Both the position numbers and the translations under genes were made by a program. Positions 33,335-42,665 of a stretch of DNA of 64,000 nucleotides are shown here, in pieces. Numbering within the stretch: the stretch's first letter is position 1; every line of letters starts with the position of its first letter. The notes beneath the pieces were generated by a model that was not told where the DNA came from, did not search any database, and saw only the letters and a program-made list of their open reading frames with translations. The stretch comes from Trichocoleus desertorum ATA4-8-CV12 (lineage in GTDB: Bacteria > Cyanobacteriota > Cyanobacteriia > FACHB-46): positions 248,001 through 312,000 of the forward strand of contig JAHHIL010000003.1 in assembly GCA_019358975.1 (NCBI GenBank), written 5' to 3'.

Positions 33335-34555
33335 TTACACATCGGCGATCGCGGCCAACACTACTTTGGGGGCCAATTTATCCTTAAACCAAACAATTCG
33401 CGCCGGAGTATCCTGCACCTTCACGCCTGCTTTTTCGAGGTTTAAGCGCTCGGAGATCGCCAAAATCAAATTGTCGCAACCAGATTGGCGCACCTGCGAG
33501 AACTTTTTGCGGAGATATTCGGGTCGCCAATAACCCACAATTTCGAGCAGAAACGTCCGACCATCAGGATGTACCAGGCGGAAGTCGGGAATCATCACAC
33601 TGCCAGGGATCGGGATTAAATCCACTTCTCGTTCTAGCCGCCATTCTGATTTCAAGGAGTCCCAGCGATCGGCGAAGGACGCTTCTAGCATGCTGTCGTA
33701 GGGCTTACCGGGAGGATAATGCGTTACCAAACCACAGTCATCTTTGAGGCTGAAGTGACGTAATTTGGGTTCATTGGTGTAGAAGTCACGGGTTTGCAGC
33801 GTCGCTTTCAGGTTCCACTTCGTGACATGCAGCATTGCTGGAATGAGTTTAGCGATATCCAAGCCGTAGCGGGTGCTGACCTTAAACAAACTAGCAGGCC
33901 CATCAATCGTGATCGTAAAGCCATGATCCGCATCACCTTCAATGTAGGTCATCAGTTGAAATAGCTTCAGGTAGCGGAACAGCAGCTTGTACTCACCCGG
34001 ATCGTTGCGATGCACATTTAGAATAATGTGGCTGGCTTTGTAGAATACGCCCTGCACTTGCGACAAGTTGTAGCGATGCAGCAACGCTTCGGGCGTGGGT
34101 TCCTCAAACTGCGTCAGGATACGGTTCTCTGCCAAGTCTGCATATAAACCCGCGCGAATTTGGTCGGGAAAGACTTCTCGCTCTAACTCCTTACTCAACA
34201 AATCTGCTAAGCGATCCAATATTTGGGGAGTAGCTTGGAGGCTGGGCAGCGTATTCGCCGCAAAGGCAAAAACTCGTTCTCGTAACTGCTGCGGCTCTAG
34301 GGGACTAATGATCTCAAAGGTACACATGGCACTCTTAAGCAAATGTGCCAAACCCCGCTTCATCCGATAGTCGGGGGTATCTCCTTCTAGCTCTTGGAGT
34401 TGCCGATTCAGTTCTCCCTGCGTCTGTCCCACCACATCTCGAAACAGAGAAATTAGCTCAGAGGCGATCGCGATATTTGTCGCCTCAATCTTCAGGCGTT
34501 TCGGGATGATCTCCTCCCCACTGTAACGGTGAATCAGCAGCTCGGTGGGTAGCAT
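33335..34555 (-). CDS. Bax1-like nuclease (DUF790), XPB partner
   Basis: 406 residues of DUF790, homologous to archaeal Bax1, a structure-specific nuclease that binds the XPB helicase and cuts 3' of bubbles. The nuclease core near the C-terminus reads SMLEASFADRW, IPDFRLVHPDGRTFLLEIVGYW, a clear PD-(D/E)XK pattern with Asp in PDF and Glu in LEIV. The N-terminal half is helical. It overlaps the upstream XPB-like helicase gene by 71 bp, so production is coupled. In Archaea the pair supports nucleotide excision repair; in cyanobacteria its role next to UvrABC is unclear. Confidence 0.85.
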   Translation of the reverse strand: MLPTELLIHRYSGEEIIPKRLKIEATNIAIASELISLFRDVVGQTQGELNRQLQELEGDTPDYRMKRGLAHLLKSAMCTFEIISPLEPQQLRERVFAFAANTLPSLQATPQILDRLADLLSKELEREVFPDQIRAGLYADLAENRILTQFEEPTPEALLHRYNLSQVQGVFYKASHIILNVHRNDPGEYKLLFRYLKLFQLMTYIEGDADHGFTITIDGPASLFKVSTRYGLDIAKLIPAMLHVTKWNLKATLQTRDFYTNEPKLRHFSLKDDCGLVTHYPPGKPYDSMLEASFADRWDSLKSEWRLEREVDLIPIPGSVMIPDFRLVHPDGRTFLLEIVGYWRPEYLRKKFSQVRQSGCDNLILAISERLNLEKAGVKVQDTPARIVWFKDKLAPKVVLAAIADV

Positions 34556-36026
34556 GGGCGCTTATCTCGTAAGGGCTAGATACAGGATTTGAGGGAACAA
34601 TTTCTAATTGTCGGTGTGGCTGCGCGGGTTTGGGCTTGAATTTGGCAGTCGTCGGGGCAGTCGTAGAACGACGGCGATCGGAAGTGTTTTCTTCGCTGGT
34701 CTGCTCTGCCACCACTTCATACAGCATGGCTAATTTCTCGCCTTCTTTACTTCTACGCAGCACGCGACCTAAGCGTTGAATAAATTCTCGCTGCGAGCCT
34801 GTGCCAGAGAGAATCACTGCAACACTGGCTTCTGGCACATCTACGCCTTCATTCAAAACATGAGATGTCACCAAAGTTTTGTAAGTGCCGTTGCGAAAGC
34901 GGTCTAGAATTTCGTGGCGTTCTTTGACTGGGGTTTGGTGAGTCAGGGCTGGAATCAAGAAGTTTTGCGAGATCCGATAAACGGTGGCGTTGTCGTTGGT
35001 GAAGATCAGGATACGTTCTGGGTGGTGCTGCGACAACAGATCTGCTAAGACTCGGAGCTTTCCTTCTGTGCCTAGGGCGATCTCCTTCGACTCTCGGTGG
35101 GCTAACATGGCTCTCCGTCCTGCTTGCGATCGCGCACTCGCCTGCACAAACCGCTGCCATCCCTGGATGCTGCCCAACCGGATATTCACATCTTGCAAAA
35201 ACTGATTGCGAGTTTTAATCAACTCATCATAGCGATCGCGCTCCTGAGCCGACAGTTTCACCTTAATCTGCACCACTTCATGATTTGCCAGTGCAGTTCC
35301 AGAGAGTTCTTCAGGGGTGCGGCGATAGACTTCTAGCCCAATTAGAGTTTCTAAATCGGTATGTCTGCCATCAGCCCGTTCTGGCGTAGCGGTGAGACCC
35401 AATCGGTAAGGGGCGATCGCGAACTCGGCAATGACGCGATTAAAGTCACTGGGTAAGTGGTGGCATTCATCAAAAATTAGCAACGCATATTGATTGCCCA
35501 AGGATTCAGCGTTGATGGCGGCACTGTCGTAGGTAGAAACGAGAATGGGGGTGCGATCGCGGGAGCCTCCACCCAACAAACCAATCTCGACATCGGGGAA
35601 AGCGGCCATTAGATGCGCATACCACTGATGCATCAAATCCAACGTGGGCACCACAATCAACGTGTGGCGAGGCGTCGCTTGCATCGCCATTTGGGCTAGA
35701 TAGGTCTTCCCTGCCGCTGTGGGCAATACCACCACTCCCTGCCGCCCCGCCTCGATCCAGGCCGCTAGCGCCTCGCTTTGATGAGGATAAGGTTGCATCT
35801 CCACACTCGCCACCAACGGCAACGGTGCAAAAATTCTGGCTTGATCTTCAAAGGCGGTGCCATCAGATTGCAACGCTTCTACCAATTCGCGGTAATGAAT
35901 CGCCGGAATTCGGAAGCGTTCTACCCGGTCGTCCCAAGTGGCAAACTCAATCCACGCTTTACCTTTCGGTGGTGGATGCAAAATCAATGTACCCCGATCA
36001 AAGGAGAGCGTAGGAGTGCGAGCCAT
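34485..36026 (-). CDS. XPB-family DEAD/DEAH-type helicase
   Basis: 513 residues of superfamily 2. Walker A PTAAGKT (102-108), DECH box (186-189), LTATP motif III (about 216-220) and the arginine motif QRLGRVLRR (about 425-433) are all present. The N-terminal damage-recognition-like part and the long insert after motif III fit the XPB group. It unwinds DNA near lesions in nucleotide excision repair. The C-terminal 90 residues are low-complexity, and the last 23 codons overlap the Bax1-like gene in another frame. The start ATG at 36026 lies 33 bp downstream of a truncated DUF202 gene. Confidence 0.9.
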   Translation of the reverse strand: MARTPTLSFDRGTLILHPPPKGKAWIEFATWDDRVERFRIPAIHYRELVEALQSDGTAFEDQARIFAPLPLVASVEMQPYPHQSEALAAWIEAGRQGVVVLPTAAGKTYLAQMAMQATPRHTLIVVPTLDLMHQWYAHLMAAFPDVEIGLLGGGSRDRTPILVSTYDSAAINAESLGNQYALLIFDECHHLPSDFNRVIAEFAIAPYRLGLTATPERADGRHTDLETLIGLEVYRRTPEELSGTALANHEVVQIKVKLSAQERDRYDELIKTRNQFLQDVNIRLGSIQGWQRFVQASARSQAGRRAMLAHRESKEIALGTEGKLRVLADLLSQHHPERILIFTNDNATVYRISQNFLIPALTHQTPVKERHEILDRFRNGTYKTLVTSHVLNEGVDVPEASVAVILSGTGSQREFIQRLGRVLRRSKEGEKLAMLYEVVAEQTSEENTSDRRRSTTAPTTAKFKPKPAQPHRQLEIVPSNPVSSPYEISAHATHRAADSPLQWGGDHPETPED

Positions 36027-36058
36027 CAGTCTCTAACAGTTGTTCTCTTCCGCTCATT

Positions 36059-36193
36059 CTAGAGGTTTCGTGGGATCAAGGCGATCGCAAAGCCAAACCC
36101 AATCAACGCAATCGAGGTTCGTAGCCAAGCCAGAAATGTTCGTTCGTTGGCTTGGTGTTCGCGTTGGCGATCGACCTGTGGCTTTTGAATCAT
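36059..36193 (-). pseudogene. Truncated DUF202 (YidH-like) membrane protein gene
   Basis: 44 codons from ATG (36193) to TAG (36059): [20 protein letters not shown], then [19 protein letters not shown] and a short IPRNL. The first 38 residues are an excellent match to the start of DUF202 proteins ([24 protein letters not shown]), which normally run to about 110 residues with three helices. Here the gene stops after the first helix, and the XPB gene begins 33 bp later. It may be a remnant cut by a rearrangement, or a single-helix peptide still made. Confidence 0.7.
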
Positions 36194-36218
36194 GCCTGAG
36201 GAAGCGCTGGTGGCAGCG

Positions 36219-37805
36219 TCAGAGCCTGACTAATGTGGGTTGGGCTTCAGTTACCACAGGGGTCGTAGTCGGGTCGTAACCGAGCTGTTCAGTAATTCGT
36301 TGTTTCGCTAAAACTCGATATTCCCAAAAGTGCTCTCCCACAGCGCATAGGCTCAAATACATGGCCAGAGTCTGGGGTTTAGTTCGAGCGATCGCCCATA
36401 ACTGTCGCCAAAACTGTGCCCGAATTTCGGGTCGTCGAATCCCTTGATGCCAGATTAACTGGCTCACCAGCCGCAACCCTCTACCCGGCGTAAACTGCAT
36501 CGTCTGCTTGCGATCCGATTGGGGCGTAATGTTGAGACATTGCTGAAAGCAGCGTCTTAGGTAATTGGTAGGTTCATATAAAGTCCAAAAACCCTCGACA
36601 TACTCTTTAGCAATTTCCGCGATCGGACGAGTCGGAACAAAATTCATGAGAGTATTTTGATCACCCACATCTGTCACGCCTGTACCTTCAACTAGGCGTT
36701 GCTCTTGTTGCAGCCGATTCCACAGAGCCGTGTTGGGTAGAGCTTGCAAAATCCCTAGCATGGGTTGAGGGATACTCGTTTGTTCCACAAAAGCTTGAAT
36801 TCGCTCTCCCGCACCTGAGCGTTCTCCATCAAAGCCCAGAATAAAGCCAGCGTAGATCAGCAATCCTGCGTCATTGATTTTGCGGCAAGCCTCGATCAGC
36901 GGGTTACGCGTATTCTGCATCTTGCGCGTCACCTGGAGGCTGTCTTGATCCGGCGTTTCAATCCCGAGGAAGACTGCGTAGAAACCCGCTGCTCGCATCA
37001 TCTGTAGTAGTTCATCATCTTCTGCCAAGTTCACAGAAGCTTCGGTCATAAAAGTGAAAGGATAGTCGTGCTCCTGCATCCAGGGAATCAATTCTCGTAA
37101 GAAGCGTTTGACGTTGCGCTGATTGCCAATAAAGTTGTCATCCACAATAAAGAGCGAGCCTCGCCAGCCCAAGTCATACAGCGCTTGTAATTCGGCTAAA
37201 GCTTGCTGTGGTTCTTTGGTGCGGGGTTTGCGACCGTAGAGCGTGATGATGTCACAAAACTCACAATTAAAAGGACAACCCCGCGAAAACTGAATTGCCA
37301 TCATGAAGTAGGCATCGCGTTGCAGCAAGTCGAAACGGGGCAGAGGACTTAAGCTGACATCTGGTTTTTCGAGAGAACGAAAGACTCCTTGAGATTCCCC
37401 TTGCGCGATCGCCGCCAAAAACTGCGGCACTGTCATCTCTCCTTCATCTAGGATCAGATAATGTGCTCCAGAATCTAGAGCGTCTTGCGGTACCGAGGTG
37501 GGATACGGCCCGCCCACGGCCACCTTCTTGCCCAATTGCACTGCTTTTTGAATCAGGGCGTGGAAGTCTGGTTTCTGCACCAGCATGGCCGAGAGGATGA
37601 CTATGTCACACCATTCCCAGTCTGCCTCGGTTTCAACTTTGACGTTGCGATCGTAGAACCGAATCTCCCAGTCTTGAGGGAGGAGTGCAGCAACTGTGAT
37701 AATGCCCAAGGGAGGAATGACGGCTTTGAGTCCAGCCATCTCCATGCAGCGATCGTACGACCAAAAAGACTGGGGAAACCGAGGATAGAGCAGCAGTGCT
37801 TTCAT
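36219..37805 (-). CDS. B12-binding-type radical SAM enzyme (DUF4070 type)
   Basis: 528 residues. Residues 1-140 form a cobalamin-binding-like Rossmann domain ([35 protein letters not shown]), lacking the DxHxxG histidine, as usual for this subgroup. The radical SAM cluster is Cys177, Cys181, Cys184 (CPFNCEFC), with GxGE-like FLGIETPDQ at about 286-294. The C-terminal third matches DUF4070. Members methylate or rearrange lipids such as hopanoids or other unactivated carbons; the substrate here is unknown. Single gene, no biosynthetic neighbours. Confidence 0.88.
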   Translation of the reverse strand: MKALLLYPRFPQSFWSYDRCMEMAGLKAVIPPLGIITVAALLPQDWEIRFYDRNVKVETEADWEWCDIVILSAMLVQKPDFHALIQKAVQLGKKVAVGGPYPTSVPQDALDSGAHYLILDEGEMTVPQFLAAIAQGESQGVFRSLEKPDVSLSPLPRFDLLQRDAYFMMAIQFSRGCPFNCEFCDIITLYGRKPRTKEPQQALAELQALYDLGWRGSLFIVDDNFIGNQRNVKRFLRELIPWMQEHDYPFTFMTEASVNLAEDDELLQMMRAAGFYAVFLGIETPDQDSLQVTRKMQNTRNPLIEACRKINDAGLLIYAGFILGFDGERSGAGERIQAFVEQTSIPQPMLGILQALPNTALWNRLQQEQRLVEGTGVTDVGDQNTLMNFVPTRPIAEIAKEYVEGFWTLYEPTNYLRRCFQQCLNITPQSDRKQTMQFTPGRGLRLVSQLIWHQGIRRPEIRAQFWRQLWAIARTKPQTLAMYLSLCAVGEHFWEYRVLAKQRITEQLGYDPTTTPVVTEAQPTLVRL

Positions 37806-37961
37806 AAGATCCTAGGTATAGCTTTAGCTTTACCTTGGCAGGAGAAAATACTCGTTACATCCTACGGAAGATTGATCTTCACTGGATACGCTGAAGCTAA
37901 ATCAGTAGTCTCTAGCCTATAGGTTTCTAGCCTACAGATAATCTCGTTACGGTGAATTGGC

Positions 37962-39023
37962 CTATGTAGCCAAGCGATCGCGACTCTCCAGCAAGGCCGT
38001 AACTGCATTCACAACCACTTGGGCAGACCCTGCAAAGAATTTCTGGTCAATGGTGTCTGGAGTGTCGCTGGGTTGGTGATAGTGAGGTGTGCGGAAATTT
38101 GCGGTATCGCTGATCACAACTGCCCCAATACCCTTTTGCCAAAACGGGGCGTGGTCGCTGCGGAGCAAGTCTGGAGTTAATAAACCCCGCAGTGGTATGG
38201 GCAAAGTAATCACCGCTGGTAGATTCGGTTTGGCTGACTGATGGAAAGCTTCTAGCAAGGGTAAATGTTCTTGATCACCGATCGCGGCTAAAAAATCGCC
38301 TTGGGTCGTCGTCGGCTGGAAAGGCAACCCCACCGGATATTTTTGGCATCCCGGTTGGTAGCAAGCATAGCCCAGCATTTCTGGGATGATCACCCCTTGC
38401 AAGTTATCTAACAAGCTGTCATTCGAGGCGTAGGCGAAGCTTCCCAGTAACCCCCGCTCCTCCTGGTCAAAAAAAGTCACTCTTAAAGTCCGGGGAGTCG
38501 AGCGCGCACCCAATAATTGAGCCACTTCCAGCGTGGTTGCCACTCCAGTCGCATTGTCATCGGCTCCAGGAGATCCCAGGACTGTATCAAAGTGCGCGGC
38601 CACGAGAATGCTGCCTGCTTGCGGGTCGGTGCCTGGTCGCTCCGCCACCACATTCACCCCACTGCTAAACACTTGCAGATGAGGCTGCCAACCTGCTCGT
38701 TCCAGTACTTGCAAAATGTATTCTCGCGCCTGAAGGCGATCGCTCTCGCTATGCCGCTCAAACGCCAACGCTTGCACATGATCAAACAAACGCTTGGCAT
38801 CTACCGCAGGAGCATTGACCCGCTGAGCAATGGGTGGAGCAGTGCTGGAGTCGGGCGCTGACGGTGCAAATTGGGAAAGCTGCTCAGATAGGGCTGTATC
38901 CTTGCGGAAATGATTCACCACCATATATTTCGGCGATCGCATGGGCCAATGTTGGCCTGCCACTAAACCCACCAGCACTGTCAATAAAAAGAGTGCTACC
39001 CAAATCCAATGCCGCTTCCGCAT
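37962..39023 (-). CDS. M28-family zinc aminopeptidase, exported or membrane-anchored
   Basis: 353 residues. An N-terminal membrane helix (WVALFLLTVLVGLVAG, about 8-23) anchors or exports it. The di-zinc site of family M28 is complete: His in AAHFDTV, Asp in GADDNATG, the Glu pair in DQEERGLLGS, Asp/Glu in IPEMLGY, and a final His in PHYHQPSDT. It likely trims N-terminal residues from peptides in the periplasm. A pair of cysteines (ACYQPGC, about 220-226) may form a disulfide. It is divergent from the gene at 39165. Confidence 0.9.
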   Translation of the reverse strand: MRKRHWIWVALFLLTVLVGLVAGQHWPMRSPKYMVVNHFRKDTALSEQLSQFAPSAPDSSTAPPIAQRVNAPAVDAKRLFDHVQALAFERHSESDRLQAREYILQVLERAGWQPHLQVFSSGVNVVAERPGTDPQAGSILVAAHFDTVLGSPGADDNATGVATTLEVAQLLGARSTPRTLRVTFFDQEERGLLGSFAYASNDSLLDNLQGVIIPEMLGYACYQPGCQKYPVGLPFQPTTTQGDFLAAIGDQEHLPLLEAFHQSAKPNLPAVITLPIPLRGLLTPDLLRSDHAPFWQKGIGAVVISDTANFRTPHYHQPSDTPDTIDQKFFAGSAQVVVNAVTALLESRDRLAT

Positions 39024-39164
39024 AATTTCCTTGCCGCGATCGCAACTTGGTGATCCTAGCTCGTTTACTATCTTGGTTGCAGGCAGTGATAGCAGGCAAG
39101 ATAGAACTAGAAGCCACAGTCCCTCGGCTTCTCAGATTACGACTCCTGCACCAGGAGAACAATC

Positions 39165-39716
39165 ATGACTCCCAAATTAGTTATCTCATGTACTGCTGTA
39201 TTAGCTGTTCTAGCTAGTCTTACCGCTAGTCTGCCGCCTGCGATCGCCAGAACCCCAGTGGCGATTAATAGCATCGTCATCAGCGGTGTGGATGTAAGTG
39301 GCATTGTCTTTGCTAGCTTCTCCGTCCCCAATCGCGATCACGACCGGGCCTCTTTCAACAGCGAACTCAGCCTTTACGAGCTGCACATCGCCAAGATGTA
39401 TGAAGTCACCGATGCCCTATGCCAGCGGCGACTCACCTTCCCCTTTAATCAACCCATACAAATCTTTCAATGGTCTTACTCAGCTAACAACCTCCCGATT
39501 GGTCAATTGCAGGTTAGTTGCCGTGAAGCTCAAGACATCTTCAACACCTATGGACGAGCCTTTTTAGCCGAGTCAACCACAATTCGTCGCCCCTGGAGTG
39601 CGGGTTCGACTCCTAGCTCCGAAACACTCCAAGCACCTACCCTCAATCTGGCAGGATATCGAGCACCGCTGTGGAAGAACTTCACGCGCCAATTACGCCT
39701 CAGCGGTAACTATTAG
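39165..39716 (+). CDS. Secreted protein of unknown function
   Basis: 183 residues with a clear signal peptide (MTPKLVISCTAVLAVLASLT, cleavage near AIART at residue 27-29). The mature part is beta-rich, with two cysteines (CQRRLTF, VSCREAQD) that could form a disulfide and a basic, Trp-containing C-terminus (APLWKNFTRQLRLSGNY). AGGAG lies nine nt before the ATG. I do not recognise a family. It is convergent with the zinc-ribbon gene 20 bp away. Confidence 0.7.
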   Translation: MTPKLVISCTAVLAVLASLTASLPPAIARTPVAINSIVISGVDVSGIVFASFSVPNRDHDRASFNSELSLYELHIAKMYEVTDALCQRRLTFPFNQPIQIFQWSYSANNLPIGQLQVSCREAQDIFNTYGRAFLAESTTIRRPWSAGSTPSSETLQAPTLNLAGYRAPLWKNFTRQLRLSGNY

Positions 39717-39736
39717 CATTAGGGAGTAGGGGCAAG

Positions 39737-41215
39737 TTAAGGCGCAGCTTCAGCCTGTTGTTGCTTAGCGTAGTCGAAGTTGCGCTGGTACTCCTGCAAC
39801 TTCGTTTGAGCCGTTTCGTAATTTGCACTATCCGGTGGCACTTCTTCTAGAAGCAGAATTGATTGGTTCCACAGATTTGCCACAGCATACCAATCGCCCT
39901 CAGTTTCTGCTGACTGCCCCAAGCTTGAGGCTTTTGTCGCTCGGTTGATTGCTTGCCGAAATGGATCATTAGCATCAACTGGTTTAGTAGATTGCGCTGG
40001 AGTCGTTTTCGGGGATGCAGTCGGCATTACCGTTGGTGACTCAGGAGACATGGCTGGATCGGAGAGCGAAGGTGCGGTGACAGGTTCGGGCTGCGGGAGT
40101 TGCCGCTGTTGATAGGCATCAATACCAAACCAGGTACCCGCCACGATCGCAAGCCCAGAAAGCACCGCCATTGTGATTTTGAAGATGCTGTAGGGGCGAT
40201 CGCCTAACACTTCTCCCGTTTGGGCATTCACCATTACCTGATACTGCTTATTGTTAAAGCGGTAAGCCGAAAGCCATACAGGTAAAAGAATGTGCTTAAA
40301 GGTAATCGCACTATAGGCCGTGGACACAGAATGTACTCGCTGCTCATCCCCACCAATGTTGCAGCGCACATCTGAGTGAATCACCGGAGCCATCTTGCCT
40401 TTAGCGGTTTCAAATCCTTCCTGCAAGTTGACTTGATAACGTTGAGCCTTAAACCCTGCCAAAAACGAAGGATTATAGGGAGCCAACCGCGACAAATCCC
40501 AAGGCTCCAACTCTTCTAAGCGCTCAATATCTACAGACTGTGAAGCTGCTACCAACACATCATCAAAGAAGCGATCGACTCGGCCAGATACAGAATTCCA
40601 GCGAGTATGCCGCACTTGTCGAGTTTTGGTAACCGTTTTGCCCTCAGAATCGGTTTCTTGATAAGTCTCTGTCACGTAGTAGTACGTTCCCCGTTCCCCT
40701 TGATAATGGCTTACCGTGAACGAGTCATAGGTCCAGAAGGGCAAGTACATGCCTTGCAACCCTTCATGCTGCGCCATTTTTTTCAGACCATTAGGCGCAA
40801 ACCAGAGCTTGCCTAACCAGTGGTGAATTTTTTCACGGGCAGCTTTTTGCCCCACACTAAACGGCAACACGGCTTCTGGGGCAATAAGAGGATCTGCTGC
40901 TTGTGGTTGCGCCACAATACTGGTGCCACAGAAGGGACATAGCCCAGCCACATCGGGTGGCTCAAACTCAATTTGTGCCCGACAGCCCGGACAAGACACC
41001 TCCATCGCTGTTGCGGAGAGCGCCGCCATTTTCGTCCGACCTGGATTGAGATATTCCTCATACGATCGCTCCACCACTTGTTCGGCACTTTGAGGAATGA
41101 TTTCCTCTCGACCACAGTAAGGACATTTCAGTTGCCCCGCTTGAGGATTAAATTGCAAACTTGCCCCACAACCAGGACAAGGAAATTGTTTGATCAGCGG
41201 TTGGGTGGTAGTCAT
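39737..41215 (-). CDS. Double zinc-ribbon membrane protein
   Basis: 492 residues. Two zinc ribbons open the protein: CPGCG/CPYCG (13-16, about 32-35) and CPGC/CPFCG (about 75-78, 93-96). A conserved middle domain with a Trp/Tyr-rich core follows (LQGMYLPFWTYDSFTVSHYQG, ILLPVWLSAYRFNNKQYQVMVN). Then comes one membrane helix (TMAVLSGLAIVAGTWFGI, about 345-362) and a helical C-terminal region. The SPFH-GYF gene lies 10 bp upstream on the same strand. The pair resembles B. subtilis ydjG and ydjI, linked to PspA and envelope stress, so a similar role is likely (inference from recalled architecture). Confidence 0.8.
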   Translation of the reverse strand: MTTTQPLIKQFPCPGCGASLQFNPQAGQLKCPYCGREEIIPQSAEQVVERSYEEYLNPGRTKMAALSATAMEVSCPGCRAQIEFEPPDVAGLCPFCGTSIVAQPQAADPLIAPEAVLPFSVGQKAAREKIHHWLGKLWFAPNGLKKMAQHEGLQGMYLPFWTYDSFTVSHYQGERGTYYYVTETYQETDSEGKTVTKTRQVRHTRWNSVSGRVDRFFDDVLVAASQSVDIERLEELEPWDLSRLAPYNPSFLAGFKAQRYQVNLQEGFETAKGKMAPVIHSDVRCNIGGDEQRVHSVSTAYSAITFKHILLPVWLSAYRFNNKQYQVMVNAQTGEVLGDRPYSIFKITMAVLSGLAIVAGTWFGIDAYQQRQLPQPEPVTAPSLSDPAMSPESPTVMPTASPKTTPAQSTKPVDANDPFRQAINRATKASSLGQSAETEGDWYAVANLWNQSILLLEEVPPDSANYETAQTKLQEYQRNFDYAKQQQAEAAP

Positions 41216-41225
41216 AATGGGGAGT

Positions 41226-42347
41226 TCAGCTAGCAGGAGGTGCAGGTGGAATTGAAGCTAAAACAGCGGCCAACTCAGGCACTTCTGTCACCAACTTCCA
41301 GCCTTCCATCCCCGATCGCCAAACATGGGTTTGAGCAGTCAAGCCATTTTGAGGCAGTTGATCTGGAGTAAATGGCCCTAGATTTTGACCACCCCGTGAA
41401 ATAAACCATTGAACTTGCACAGGCGGTGGTGGTGGTGCAGGAGGCATCCCAGACGCTCCACTAGGCATTCCAAGGGCAGGCGCTGGCGCTTGTACACCTT
41501 GGAGATTAGAAATGAGTTGCTGCCCCATTGCCAAACCCACACCAAAATCCAACGCTTGATTGCCGCCACCCGGATTGTTAGCCGACGCTTCAACCGCGTT
41601 AGCTGCTTGAAACTGAGCGTATTGCTGCATATTGCCCAAAATGCCCATCGAGGCTCGCTTATCGAGAGCCGTTTCAACTTCGGGAGGCAGGGAAACACTC
41701 TCAATTAATAACTGGGTAAGTTCCAACCCAAATTGCTGTACTTCTGGCTGCATCCCTGCTCGAATGGTTTCTCCCATCTCACCATAGCGAGATGCAAAGT
41801 CAAATAAGGGAATATTGCCTCGACCAAACCAGGTGGCAAAGGCTGTGATGATCATGTTGCGAATTTGGTCGCTGACTTCATCCACCTGGAATAAGCCATC
41901 AGTACTCACCAATTGGCGAATCAGTTGAGCAGGATCTGCGACCCGGATGTTGTAGCTGCCAAACGCTCTTAGGCGGACTGGGCCTAGCTCCGGGTCACGA
42001 ATCGTGATGGCATTGGGCGTGCCCCACTTCAGGTTGGTAAAAATCTTGGTATTAAAGAAGTAAACTTCTGCTTTGAAGGGAGAATTAAATCCGTATTGCC
42101 AACCTTTTAGAGTGCTGAGAAGCGGTAAATTTTGTGTCGTTAAGTCATAAAGACCAGGGCTAAAGGTGTCAGCAATTTGGCCCTCGTTGATGAATACTGC
42201 CTTCTGCCCAGGTCGTACCGTCAGCTTAGCTCCCATCTTAATTTCATTGTTGTGGCGCTGAAACCGATAGGCGATCGTATCGTTGCTTTGATCGAGCCAC
42301 TCAACGATATCAACAAATTCGCCTCTAATCTTGTCAAAAATGCCCAC
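41226..42347 (-). CDS. SPFH-domain protein with C-terminal GYF_2 domain
   Basis: 373 residues. Residues 1-240 are the virion-core/YdjI-type SPFH domain (VGIFDKIRGEFVDIVEW; KAVFINEGQIADTFSPGLYDL; RLRAFGSYNIRVADPAQLI), which scaffolds membrane microdomains. A Gly/Pro-rich linker then leads to a GYF_2 module (VQWFISRGGQNLGPFTPDQL, HVWRSGMEGWKLV) that binds proline-rich peptides. The GTG at 42347 is chosen: it gives the family start (M)GIFDKIRGEF and has AGGAG eight nt upstream. An ATG at 42416 would add 23 unrelated residues. It is co-transcribed with the zinc-ribbon gene. Confidence 0.87.
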   Translation of the reverse strand: MGIFDKIRGEFVDIVEWLDQSNDTIAYRFQRHNNEIKMGAKLTVRPGQKAVFINEGQIADTFSPGLYDLTTQNLPLLSTLKGWQYGFNSPFKAEVYFFNTKIFTNLKWGTPNAITIRDPELGPVRLRAFGSYNIRVADPAQLIRQLVSTDGLFQVDEVSDQIRNMIITAFATWFGRGNIPLFDFASRYGEMGETIRAGMQPEVQQFGLELTQLLIESVSLPPEVETALDKRASMGILGNMQQYAQFQAANAVEASANNPGGGNQALDFGVGLAMGQQLISNLQGVQAPAPALGMPSGASGMPPAPPPPPVQVQWFISRGGQNLGPFTPDQLPQNGLTAQTHVWRSGMEGWKLVTEVPELAAVLASIPPAPPAS

Positions 42348-42665
42348 TCGGTTTTCTCCTGGATTTACCTGAGCTAGTGCCTGGACTTGTAATCGCTTTG
42401 CTGCACTGCCAAGCACCTATCTACTTAGTGCCCATTTAGCAGCCAGAGTCATCAGTTAACTTCAAAAATACTGCGTGAAGTTCCAGAAAACAGCTATTTG
42501 AACCCACCCACCTTGACGACCGTTGTGGAAACCAGTAATTTTCAGGAAAACTTTATGAATTTTGACGAGAGTGGGCAAAATGAACTAGGGGAAATTCAGG
42601 AGCCATGCTACCTAGAATCCACCTCTCGTGAATCGCGTCCCTGCCTAGAACCGTGAGGTCAAGCC
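42348..42665 (+). other. Gene-free divergent region
   Basis: 318 bp between the SPFH and TPR genes, holding both promoters. The only structure seen is an imperfectly placed AACTTC-N13-GAAGTT inverted repeat at 42458-42482. No RNA gene or clear -10/-35 was recognised. Confidence 0.3.

Noticed and set aside
33243-33533. 96-codon plus-strand frame before the Bax1-like gene
   Set aside because: More than half lies antisense in the Bax1 gene and the N-terminal part has no recognisable domain or ribosome site.
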